NCBI GenBank assembly: GCA_024762585.1
Contig: JANTHE010000003.1
Span: forward strand, 1-43,225
Length of the DNA: 43,225 nt
Origin: Sulfuricurvum sp.
GTDB taxonomy: Bacteria; Campylobacterota; Campylobacteria; Campylobacterales; Sulfurimonadaceae
Reading direction: 5' to 3'
Positions within the stretch are counted from its first letter, which is position 1, and each line of letters starts with the position of its first letter. The notes beneath the pieces were generated by a model. That model searched no databases. It had not been told where the DNA came from and saw nothing but the letters and a program-made list of their open reading frames with translations. This document shows, one piece after another, positions 28,168 through 36,872 of this stretch. The translations under genes were made by a program, and so were the position numbers.

Positions 28168-29955
28168 TTATCCAAGAACTGCGACAACCTGGCCTTCGAC
28201 GACCTTGTCATTGACGCTGACATTGATGGATTTAACTACTCCGCCGCGCGGAGCAACAACATCAATCTCCATTTTCATCGATTCGAGAATCAATATCTTG
28301 TCACCCTCCTGCACACTCTGGCCCGGATTGGCCACGATTTTCCACACACTGCCCGGCAGCAGCGCTTTGATCTCTTCACCTTCGCCCGAAGGCGCCGGAG
28401 CCGCGGCCGGTGCCGTTGTCTCGCCTTGTACGGCTGTCACCTGAATGTCCGCATCACCTTCTGCCACCTGAACACTAAACTTCTGACCGTCGACAACGAC
28501 AGTGTAATTTCCTGAACCCATACCTGTACACTCCTCTTCTTTTTTCATTTCGGAAAGTTTGCGGACATTGACTTCCGCTTCACCTTTAAGGAAGGTAATT
28601 CCCTTCTCTTGACATGCCGCCGCGATAAAGACGTTCTCTTCGCTCGTCTCTATCCCTTCGTCCTCAAGCACTTTTTTCCAGTGCGCAAGTGATTTTGTCT
28701 CGTCACGGTCTGCAATGTCGATCGCTTTATCTGTTGTCGGCTCGAGACCAAGCTGCTCCGAAGCGATTTTTACGACCTCGGCATCCGGCGTTACCGGTGT
28801 TTTACCGAAATAGCCCAGCACCATACGGCCATACCCCGGAGCAATCTTTTTCCACGGCCCCATCAGCGTATTGTTGAGTGCTTGCTGAAAGTAAAACTGC
28901 GATACCGGCGTAACCGAGGTACCATATCCGCCTTTTTCTACGACTTCGCGCATGGCAAGGATGGCATCATGGAATTTATCCATCATGCCATTGTCACGCA
29001 ACATCTGCGTGTTGGCCGTGAGTGCGCCGCCGGGCATCGGAGAGAACTGGATCAACGGCTCAACCATGGTCGCTTCGGGCGGAATGAAATAGTCTGATAA
29101 ACAATCTTTTAGCGTCGCTTCATACGAAAGCAGCTTTTCAAAATCGAAGCCGAAATCATACTCCTTGCCCTTGATGGCATGCATCATAACCAGCAGGTCC
29201 GGCTGACTCGTACCGCCGGAGACCGGGTAGGCCGCCGCGTCAATGCCGTCTGCTCCGGCTTCGAGCGCTGCCAGATTCTGAGCAACGGAGATCCCTGCCG
29301 TCTCCTGCGTATGCAGGCGTACGTGTGTCCCTTCCGGCAGCAGTTTCTTGGCCATCTTGATCGTCTCGTAGACCTTCTGAGGGTTTGCTGTGCCTGTCGC
29401 ATCTTTGAAACAGACAGAGTCATACGGAATCTCCGCATCGAGGATATCGCGAAGGATCTTCTCGTAAAAATCGACGGTGTGTGCCCCTTCGCATCCCGGG
29501 GGCAGGTCCATAATGGTTACGACCACTTCGTGCTTGAGACCGGCGTTAACAATGCTGCGGCCGGAATCAATCAGGTTATTGACATCATTAAGCGCGTCGA
29601 AGTTACGAATCGTCGTCGTACCGTGTTTTTTAAACATTCTGGCGTGCAGATCGACGAGTTCGCGACTGCCGGTGTCAAGCATGACAGTATTGACACCGCG
29701 TGCGAGCGTTTGCAGGTTTGCATCCGGCCCGACAATCTCACGGAACTTGTCCATATTATCAAACGCATTTTCATTCAGATAGAAAAACGGAACCTGAAAA
29801 CGAGCTCCCCCTCCGAACTCAAAATGAGTAATGCCCGCTTCCTTGGCCGCCTCAACTGCCGGCAGAAAATCGTTTAGCAGTACCCGACCGCCAAAGACGG
29901 ACTGAAATCCGTCACGAAACGTCGTATCCATAAGGTCTATGAATTTTTTTGCCAT
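28168..29955 (-). CDS. oadA: Oxaloacetate decarboxylase alpha subunit / pyruvate carboxylase subunit B
   Basis: 595 aa; [16 protein letters not shown] carboxyltransferase start, [12 protein letters not shown]-terminal biotinyl site [17 protein letters not shown]. Confidence 0.94.
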   Translation of the reverse strand: MAKKFIDLMDTTFRDGFQSVFGGRVLLNDFLPAVEAAKEAGITHFEFGGGARFQVPFFYLNENAFDNMDKFREIVGPDANLQTLARGVNTVMLDTGSRELVDLHARMFKKHGTTTIRNFDALNDVNNLIDSGRSIVNAGLKHEVVVTIMDLPPGCEGAHTVDFYEKILRDILDAEIPYDSVCFKDATGTANPQKVYETIKMAKKLLPEGTHVRLHTQETAGISVAQNLAALEAGADGIDAAAYPVSGGTSQPDLLVMMHAIKGKEYDFGFDFEKLLSYEATLKDCLSDYFIPPEATMVEPLIQFSPMPGGALTANTQMLRDNGMMDKFHDAILAMREVVEKGGYGTSVTPVSQFYFQQALNNTLMGPWKKIAPGYGRMVLGYFGKTPVTPDAEVVKIASEQLGLEPTTDKAIDIADRDETKSLAHWKKVLEDEGIETSEENVFIAAACQEKGITFLKGEAEVNVRKLSEMKKEEECTGMGSGNYTVVVDGQKFSVQVAEGDADIQVTAVQGETTAPAAAPAPSGEGEEIKALLPGSVWKIVANPGQSVQEGDKILILESMKMEIDVVAPRGGVVKSINVSVNDKVVEGQVVAVLG

Positions 29956-29963
29956 ACCAATCC

Positions 29964-30200
29964 TTACTTGCTCTTATTGTGATGAATTGCCGCGGCGATT
30001 GCCGCAACTTTTTTTAGTTTGTCCCCACCTTCTTGCACAGGAGAAGACGGTGTCTGAGCGGCCTGAGGCTCGGGAAAGTAACGATGAACGATCTTGGACA
30101 TAATATTCATCGCAACAATTAACAGTATGAGAAACAAGAAGACGATGCTCATTCCGAGCACCATAAACTTAAATCCCTCTTCTACGAGGTTCACTTCCAT
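29964..30200 (-). CDS. oadG: Oxaloacetate decarboxylase gamma chain
   Basis: MEVNLVEEGFKFMVLGMSIVFLFLILLIVAMNIMSKIVHRYFPEP; single TM, immediately upstream of oadA. Confidence 0.85.
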   Translation of the reverse strand: MEVNLVEEGFKFMVLGMSIVFLFLILLIVAMNIMSKIVHRYFPEPQAAQTPSSPVQEGGDKLKKVAAIAAAIHHNKSK

Positions 30201-30411
30201 GAAGACAGCCTTTGATATGAAAACCAAGCGGTTACCAATAAATATTTCAAGCTTCATGGTATTAAAAAAAGCATTAATTACAAATGACTTCTGCTGTATA
30301 TGCGTCACATCATCACAATGATGTTACAAATGAGCACCTCTTCCAGACTATCCTACATTCAAGACTCCTTTGATACAATTTCATACACATTTTAGTTTCT
30401 GGAGTATCAAA

Positions 30412-30927
30412 ATGGATTTGAGCAAAATCGGTTACGGAGAAAATCCTGATAAAGTCAAAGCAGTGATCGAGATCCCCTATGGGTCGAACATCAAGTACGA
30501 AGTGGAAAAAGAGAGCGGTGCCGTCGTGCTCGACCGTGTCATGCACTCGGCCATGTTCTACCCGGCCAACTACGGTTTTGTCAACAAGACGCTTTCGCAA
30601 GACGGCGATCCGGCGGACGTCATGGTCCTGACTGAATACCCGATGCAGCCCGGATGCGTTGTCAACTGCCGTCTCGTCGGCGTTTTGATCATGGAGGATG
30701 AAAGCGGCATCGACGAAAAGCTTCTGGCCGTTCCGGTCTCCAAGATCGACCCGACCTATGACGAAATCCAGGATATCGACGACCTGCCAAAGCATACGCT
30801 GGCAAAGATCAAAAACTTTTTCGAGACCTACAAAGCGCTCGAACCGGGCAAATGGGTGAAGGTTCAGGACTTCCAGAACAAAGCGGCAGCGACGAAAATC
30901 CTGCAAGACGCCATCGATAACGGCTGA
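30412..30927 (+). CDS. ppa: Inorganic pyrophosphatase
   Basis: MDLSKIGYGENPDKVKAVIEIPYGSNIKYEVEKESG...NYGFVNKTLSQDGDPADVMVL. Confidence 0.96.
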   Translation: MDLSKIGYGENPDKVKAVIEIPYGSNIKYEVEKESGAVVLDRVMHSAMFYPANYGFVNKTLSQDGDPADVMVLTEYPMQPGCVVNCRLVGVLIMEDESGIDEKLLAVPVSKIDPTYDEIQDIDDLPKHTLAKIKNFFETYKALEPGKWVKVQDFQNKAAATKILQDAIDNG

Positions 30928-30931
30928 AACA

Positions 30932-31234
30932 GTGATCTTAGGAATGTACGAGCAGGATCTCATTGCGCTCTTCTTGCTGGGCATTCTTGCCAATTTCGCT
31001 TTCTCGTTCCTGTTCGGCTGGTACCTGAGCAAAAACATCGGGATGGAAGAGATGCTGCACAGTCGCGGAGAACGCCGGCAAAACTGGCTGGTCGGGCTCA
31101 GCCTCGTCATCCCTTTTGCCAAAATGGCGCTGACCCTCTACCGCGTCGCGATCTTGCAACTCTATTTTCTGAACCAGGGACGGACCCATAAGGAGTACTG
31201 GATCTATATGACCCATGACAAGGAGTCCTCATGA
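30932..31234 (+). CDS. Small membrane protein
   Basis: Up to 100 aa (GTG 30932 or ATG 30944); two hydrophobic segments; overlaps the next small ORF by 4 bp. Confidence 0.7.
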   Translation: MILGMYEQDLIALFLLGILANFAFSFLFGWYLSKNIGMEEMLHSRGERRQNWLVGLSLVIPFAKMALTLYRVAILQLYFLNQGRTHKEYWIYMTHDKESS

Positions 31235-31347
31235 ACCCGAACAATCCGCCGCTGGACGGCGGCACCAACCTTCTGATCTGGGGAATCACCTTCGGCGTGC
31301 TGATCGTCGCCGCCATCGTACTGGCACTCATGAATCGTGAAAAATAG
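31231..31347 (+). CDS. 38-aa single-TM small protein
   Basis: ATG overlapping upstream stop (ATGA); MNPNNPPLDGGTNLLIWGITFGVLIVAAIVLALMNREK; SD-like AAGGAG at 31220-31225. Not in the ORF track (length cutoff). Confidence 0.65.
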   Translation: MNPNNPPLDGGTNLLIWGITFGVLIVAAIVLALMNREK

Positions 31348-32038
31348 CCTGAGTACATCTCTATCGCTTTTTCTCTTGCTCTTTATGGCAGGCTGCAGCT
31401 CCCAAAAAACAGAGCAATTTGACGGCAAGGTACTGCTTGAACAGCAGTGTGCGCGCTGCCATAATCTCGACATGCCTCCAAAAACCTATAAAGACGAAAA
31501 GGCCCCTCCCATCATGGCGGTGGCATTCCACATCAAAGACTTCATGCCCGTCACCAGTCCGGCGGACAAGCGACCGAAATTCATTGAATTTGTCTCCGAC
31601 TACGCGTTGAACCCCCGTGCCGAAAAGTCGTTTTGCGACAAAGAGAGCCTTAGAAGCTACGGGGTGATGCCCTCGCTCAAAGGCCGCATTACCCGCCCCG
31701 AGCTTGAAGCCGTTGCCGAATACATCTACGATACGTACACCAAAGAGATCTTTTTGAAAAAAATGCAGGAGGCCAACGCCTTTGCACGGCTCCCCAAAGG
31801 CGAGCAGCTTGCTCGCAAAGAGGGATGCTTCGGCTGTCATGATACTGTCATACAGAAAGTAGGCCCCTCTTTTGAAGCGATTGCCGCACGGTACGGCAAT
31901 GAGCGTGTAATTGCACAGAGCATTCGCAACGGTTCACGCGGAAAATGGAAAGCGAGCCGGAATATACCTATGCCGGCATTTAAGCAGTTACAAGACAATC
32001 AATTGGAACTGTTGTCGAATTGGATCGTGCACCGATAA
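31337..32038 (+). CDS. Diheme c-type cytochrome lipoprotein
   Basis: 233 aa, GTG start; lipobox LFMAGC; two heme motifs CARCH and CFGCH. Confidence 0.88.
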   Translation: MKNSLSTSLSLFLLLFMAGCSSQKTEQFDGKVLLEQQCARCHNLDMPPKTYKDEKAPPIMAVAFHIKDFMPVTSPADKRPKFIEFVSDYALNPRAEKSFCDKESLRSYGVMPSLKGRITRPELEAVAEYIYDTYTKEIFLKKMQEANAFARLPKGEQLARKEGCFGCHDTVIQKVGPSFEAIAARYGNERVIAQSIRNGSRGKWKASRNIPMPAFKQLQDNQLELLSNWIVHR

Positions 32039-32042
32039 GCCA

Positions 32043-32471
32043 TTACGCTGCGGCGTACAGCTCCTTTTCACGGGCAATCAGCAGATCGCCCAGGAAGAAA
32101 TAGGCCTCTTTCCAGGCGGCAAGGACTTCATCGGTCGCCGCATCGCCGAGGACCTCTTTGACGGCGGCCAGCAGCGAGACCCCAACCATAGGATAGTGCT
32201 CGGGCTTGACGCCGGTACGCACATGCGTCTGTGCCATCTTTTCAAGGGCATCGCCCAGGACGTCGAGGTTTTCGATATTGGCTGCGTAGGCACCGACTGC
32301 GGCCGCCAGCTTTTTATGCTGGTCCGAGGGCGCATCGTTGAACAGTGCCCTGGTTTCCGGATGATTTTCAAAAAGGATTTCGTACATCCTTGTGGTAATC
32401 GCTTCCGCATTTTCGGCCACCGGCTTGGCGGTCGCTTTGACAATTTCTACTGTCTCTTTTGTGAGGCCCAT
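32043..32471 (-). CDS. Single-domain bacterial hemoglobin (Cgb/Vgb-like globin)
   Basis: 142 aa; MGLTKETVEIVKATAKPVAENAEAITTRMYEILFENHPETRALF...HVRTGVKPEHYPMVGVSLLAAVKEVLG. Confidence 0.92.
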   Translation of the reverse strand: MGLTKETVEIVKATAKPVAENAEAITTRMYEILFENHPETRALFNDAPSDQHKKLAAAVGAYAANIENLDVLGDALEKMAQTHVRTGVKPEHYPMVGVSLLAAVKEVLGDAATDEVLAAWKEAYFFLGDLLIAREKELYAAA

Positions 32472-32487
32472 ACTTTCTCCTTATGGT

Positions 32488-32928
32488 CTACCAGGATTTA
32501 TAAGGCAGGAACTTGCCGTTCATGGTGATGACGACACGGTCTCCTGCCGGATTTTCCTCTTTGTCAATATCGAGCGAGAAGTCGATGGCACTCATGATGC
32601 CGTCTCCGAACTTCTCGCCGACGATCGCTTTGATGGTCTCGCCGTACACCCCGACCACTTCGTAGAGGCGGTAGACAAGGGGATCTGTCGGGACGATCTG
32701 CTCCCACTGTTTATTCGGAAACTCCTGCAATGCCAGGGCAGTGTCTCCGTCCAGACCCAACAGGTCACAGAGCTTCTGTGCCGGTTCGGCTTTCAGGCTG
32801 TTCATCCCCAGGCAGGCGGAGGTCAGGAACACGGGGCCGAGGCCCACCTTGTCGCTGATTGCTTCCCAGGACAGACCGCTGCTTTTCTTTGCCGCCATAA
32901 TGGCTTCGGTCATTTCAAGCTTTGTCAT
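32488..32928 (-). CDS. cynS: Cyanase (cyanate hydratase)
   Basis: 146 aa; MTEAIMAAKKSSGLSWEAISDKVGLGPVFLTSACLGMNSL...PTDPLVYRLYEVVGVYGETIKAIVGEKFGDGIMSAIDF. Confidence 0.96.
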   Translation of the reverse strand: MTKLEMTEAIMAAKKSSGLSWEAISDKVGLGPVFLTSACLGMNSLKAEPAQKLCDLLGLDGDTALALQEFPNKQWEQIVPTDPLVYRLYEVVGVYGETIKAIVGEKFGDGIMSAIDFSLDIDKEENPAGDRVVITMNGKFLPYKSW

Positions 32929-32938
32929 CGTCTTTCCT

Positions 32939-33784
32939 CTACGCCGCTTCTTTCACTGTTTCGGGTTCAACATTGTTCAGCACCCGCTTCGGTGACATCT
33001 TGTAGTGCGTTGCGTAGATCGTCAATCCGACAAACGTCAAGCCGCCCACCAGGTTTCCGAGTGCTGTCGGAATCTCGTTCCAAAGGAAGTAATCGACAAC
33101 CGTGAAGTTACCGCCCATGATCATAGAGAAAGGGAAAAGGAACATGTTGACAACAGAGTGCTCGAATCCCATAAAGAAGAAGAGCATGATCGGCATCCAC
33201 ATGGCAAAGATCTTGCCGATGGCCGATGTCGAAATCATCGCCGCCGCAACGCCGGTCGAAACCATCCAGTTACACAGCATGCCGCGGATGAAGATTGTAA
33301 ACCAGCCGCTGATGCCGTGTTCTTGATATCCCAGCGTACGCGCCTCGCCGATATGTCCGACTTTTGCCGCAATCGCTCCGCCGTCCGTATCGAACCCGTA
33401 GGTAAAGATAAATGCCATCATAAACGCCACGGTGAGCGCCCCGGCAAAGTTGCCCGCAAACGTCAGACCCCAGTTACGAAGCACCTGTGCCACCGTTACC
33501 CCTTTACGTTTGTCCAGCAATGCCAGCGGCACCAGCATGAACACGCCCGTAAGCAGGTCGAATTTAAGAAGATAGAGCAAAATAAAGCCTACCGGAAACA
33601 AAATGGCGCCGGTGAGCGGCGAACCGGTTTTCGTTGCAACCACAATCGCAAATATTGCCGCCAGCGCCAGGATGGCACCGGCCATATAGGCACGAATCAG
33701 GGTATCTTTGGTCGCGAGAAAGACTTTTTCCTCTCCCGCATCCACCATTTTTTTACTGAGTTCTCTTGGTTCTACATAATCCAT
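32939..33784 (-). CDS. Formate/nitrite transporter (FNT) family channel
   Basis: 281 aa; six TM; GNFAGALTVAF, RGMLCNWMVSTGVAAA, GFEHSVVNMF, WNEIPTALGNLVGG. Confidence 0.92.
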   Translation of the reverse strand: MDYVEPRELSKKMVDAGEEKVFLATKDTLIRAYMAGAILALAAIFAIVVATKTGSPLTGAILFPVGFILLYLLKFDLLTGVFMLVPLALLDKRKGVTVAQVLRNWGLTFAGNFAGALTVAFMMAFIFTYGFDTDGGAIAAKVGHIGEARTLGYQEHGISGWFTIFIRGMLCNWMVSTGVAAAMISTSAIGKIFAMWMPIMLFFFMGFEHSVVNMFLFPFSMIMGGNFTVVDYFLWNEIPTALGNLVGGLTFVGLTIYATHYKMSPKRVLNNVEPETVKEAA

Positions 33785-34026
33785 AGAATCTATTCCTTTT
33801 TTAGGCTGAATCGCCGATTTTAAAAGAACATTCCCATCTACTCTTTGCGGAACTGCCGCTGCATCATGATAAGAAAAGCTGAAAATATTCTTTATGTAAA
33901 AATTATATCGATAAAATGAATGATTACATGACTATTGATTGTATTATTTTTATACATATTTCTTATTTTTTTCTTATGCCATGTCTACTCAATTATAAAG
34001 TTTCATATTGCAGATATGAGCATCTG

Positions 34027-34944
34027 TCAAAAATAAAATTTCACCACCGCTTTGAAAAAGCCGTTTTGCAAGATCGGCAGGACCAGCAGCGCGTCGAACT
34101 CATAGTCGTCGTTATCGTGCTCGTATTCCCTGGTCAGCACCGGGAAGCCTGTACGCCAAACACGGCCTGAAAGTGATGCGGCGCGATCGAGCGTTCGGTT
34201 TTCGTAGCGCGCTTTGAGGTCCGTCCCCATGTCGCACTCTCCGTCGGAAAACTTCAGTACCGTTTTACTCTCATCCGGTACCCAGATCTCGAAGCGGCGG
34301 GCGATCGGCGTGCCTTTGGCCGAGAGGAACGCCATGACGTACCCTTCCTCTTCATGCATCCAGGCCGGAAGCGCCAGTGCGGTCGTGATCCCCTCTTTTG
34401 CCGCCTTTTTGGCGCGCAGAAACGAGGACGATTCGCCCAGGTTTTTGATGATGTAGGGCATCTTCGTTTTCCAGACCGTCCCGGGCAGACCGTGTCCTTT
34501 CATGATCTTGACACTTTTGGAAATCCACTCGAAATCTTCCATGGAGCCGTAATAGCCGTTAACCAGTCCCATTTCAAACGGCTGGTCAGGAACCGCGCCC
34601 CACAGCTCGATGGCCCCGGCATGTTCTTCCCTGTCGCCACACATGAAGACCACGACGGCGTGGAGGTATTCGCCCGCAAAAATCGGCATGGCGATGGCGG
34701 TGGTAAGGCCGACCTGTTCTGCCATCTCTGTCCGCTGGAAGAACGAGCCTTTGAGTTCGGTCAGGATGATGGGGTGTTTGGCCGCCCACGCCTTGCCCGG
34801 AAGGCCGTCATCATATGCAAAAGTCATCCCCTTGCTCGCCGCCTCAAACTCCGTAAATCCGCCGTAGCGTCCGCTGACCAGATGCAGCTCGGTTTTGGCC
34901 TTGTCCGGCTCCCAGATTTCAACCGCTTTGATAAAACTCTTCAT
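34027..34944 (-). CDS. Stand-alone protein with three tandem GAF-like repeats
   Basis: 305 aa; E(I/L)W at residues 9, 113, 219 and (G/S)L(P/S)G..W at 47, 152, 258 give a ~105-aa period. No output domain visible. Confidence 0.8.
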   Translation of the reverse strand: MKSFIKAVEIWEPDKAKTELHLVSGRYGGFTEFEAASKGMTFAYDDGLPGKAWAAKHPIILTELKGSFFQRTEMAEQVGLTTAIAMPIFAGEYLHAVVVFMCGDREEHAGAIELWGAVPDQPFEMGLVNGYYGSMEDFEWISKSVKIMKGHGLPGTVWKTKMPYIIKNLGESSSFLRAKKAAKEGITTALALPAWMHEEEGYVMAFLSAKGTPIARRFEIWVPDESKTVLKFSDGECDMGTDLKARYENRTLDRAASLSGRVWRTGFPVLTREYEHDNDDYEFDALLVLPILQNGFFKAVVKFYF

Positions 34945-34952
34945 GTCTGTCC

Positions 34953-36872
34953 TTATTTGTGGTATATGGCAATCAAATCATTGATTTCCGTAAAGGCCTT
35001 GGCCCGTGTTTTGGCATTGGGGTCGAGCAGTTTCATCACCATCTCCTCCAATGCAGGATCGATGCCCGATTGCAGCTTCGAAACAGGCTCAAGCCGCTCT
35101 CCGGTTCCGGGCATATAGTGTTCTTGCAGCGGGTAAGCGGCCGTTCCTGTCAGCTTTTTATAGAGTTTGCAGCCGAAATCGAACAGCTCGAACGTTTCGT
35201 GACGTCCCGTTTTCGCTTCCGGCTCGAAACCGAAAGCGAGGTCCATACCCTTTTCACGCAAGTAGGTGTGCAGCTGCATCATGAAGCCAATGGCCGCCGC
35301 AGAGTAGTTCGAAAGCACCCGGTCGTGAAACTGCCCGAAGCTCTCGTGCGCTCTGCGCAGCCGGCGGTATTCGCGCATGAGCGATTCGACGAAGAGATTC
35401 GCATAACGCAGCGGCACCGACTTCATGACGCTGTAGCCCTCCTGGCCCTCCTGCATCAGTTTGCCGCCGAGCGTGATATGTACACCGTGCTCTGTCTCGC
35501 CGTTCACCTTGGCCTTGCACCCTTCGAAACCGACATCGCCCACACCGTGCAGCCCGCACCCTTTGACGCAGCCCGACCAGTACATCCGCACACGGCCGCC
35601 GTCCAGCGGTACCGCCTCGCTCAGGTACTCGGCCATCTTAATGGCGTCTGGTTTGTTGGGGATGACGCCGAAAGGGCAGTGCTCCTCGCCGGCACAGGCG
35701 ATAAGATGGTTGAAGTAGGGGCTGGAGACGCTCTTGTACGTTTCAAAAAACGGGGTTTCGATCAGCGCGTCATACCGAACGGTGTCCACCCCGACAACGT
35801 AGAGGCTCTGCTCGATGTCCAGCCGGACCCGGCCGTCGCCGTACTGTTCGGAAGCTTCCGCCGCGGCAATAAGGTCGCTGCCGCTGAACACGCCCGATGG
35901 CACGACCGCATGCACGGCGAAGCTGCCGTCGCGCAGCTGAACCCTGCCCTGTTCCGCGTCGCTGTTGTCCATCTGGGTCAGCGTCTCTCCCGCCGGGGCG
36001 AAATCGATGCCCGCTTTTTCACGAACGGCACCGGCCAGCGCTTCCATCCCGACCGCTTCAATGAGAAAGTGCAGCCGGTTCTTGTTGCGGTTGTCGCGGA
36101 ACCCGTAATCGCGGTAGAGCTCGATGAGCGCCTTGAACATCGCCACCGCTTCGGCTTCATCTTTAACGAAAATATCGGCATTACGCGCAATGACCCCGAC
36201 ACGGCCGCCGAGGTAGACGTTATAGCCGTACACCCCATCGCGCTGCGCCAGCACGAAACCGCAGTCCTGCCCAAAGATATTGCAGCGGTTGGCCAGCGAC
36301 CCGCAGACGCCGGTGTTGAACTTTCGCGGCAGCGCGCTCACCCACTCCCAGTTGCCCAAAAAGAGCTCCTGCAGTTTCAGCAGCAGTCCCTGCGAAGGCA
36401 GAATGTTATCATGCGCGATGCCATCAAGAGGGTCGTTGACCATGTTGCGGAAGTTGTCTACGCCCGTATGAAATGTGGTCAATCCGGCCTGCTCGAACCG
36501 CTCCAACATCATGGGCATATCTTCAATGCGCAAATAGCGCAGTACAATCTGCGCCCGGGTGGAGATATCCATATAGTCCTGCCCGTTGTCGCGGGAGATC
36601 TCCCCGATCACGCGCGCCTGTTCCGCATTCAGCTGCCCGCCCGGCACCCGCACGCGCATCATGAAACGCTGCGGTGTCAACGGCCGGTCGAAGATGCCGA
36701 AGCATTTCAGAAAATAGCCCAGATCCTCTTTGGGAATACTCTCATACCCCGCTTTGGCATACTCAGCAATCTGCTCGAACGCCTCTTTGGGCGACTTGAG
36801 CGCCTTGGTTTTCTCGACTTTGTTGATTTTACTGTTGCGGGCCTCAGATGCCGCTTGCAATGCGCTGATCAT
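34953..36872 (-). CDS. nirA: Ferredoxin-type nitrite/sulfite reductase (siroheme, 4Fe-4S)
   Basis: MISALQAASEARNSK...; RFNTGVCGSLANRCNIFGQDCGF region, MYWSGCVKGCGLHGVGDVGFEGCKAK cluster motif; AAGGAA SD upstream of ATG at 36872. Confidence 0.9.
   Translation of the reverse strand: MISALQAASEARNSKINKVEKTKALKSPKEAFEQIAEYAKAGYESIPKEDLGYFLKCFGIFDRPLTPQRFMMRVRVPGGQLNAEQARVIGEISRDNGQDYMDISTRAQIVLRYLRIEDMPMMLERFEQAGLTTFHTGVDNFRNMVNDPLDGIAHDNILPSQGLLLKLQELFLGNWEWVSALPRKFNTGVCGSLANRCNIFGQDCGFVLAQRDGVYGYNVYLGGRVGVIARNADIFVKDEAEAVAMFKALIELYRDYGFRDNRNKNRLHFLIEAVGMEALAGAVREKAGIDFAPAGETLTQMDNSDAEQGRVQLRDGSFAVHAVVPSGVFSGSDLIAAAEASEQYGDGRVRLDIEQSLYVVGVDTVRYDALIETPFFETYKSVSSPYFNHLIACAGEEHCPFGVIPNKPDAIKMAEYLSEAVPLDGGRVRMYWSGCVKGCGLHGVGDVGFEGCKAKVNGETEHGVHITLGGKLMQEGQEGYSVMKSVPLRYANLFVESLMREYRRLRRAHESFGQFHDRVLSNYSAAAIGFMMQLHTYLREKGMDLAFGFEPEAKTGRHETFELFDFGCKLYKKLTGTAAYPLQEHYMPGTGERLEPVSKLQSGIDPALEEMVMKLLDPNAKTRAKAFTEINDLIAIYHK

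Noticed and set aside
28164-28223. Extended N-terminus of oadB
   Set aside because: Overlaps the oadA coding region; the signal-like start [12 protein letters not shown] at 28163 fits better.
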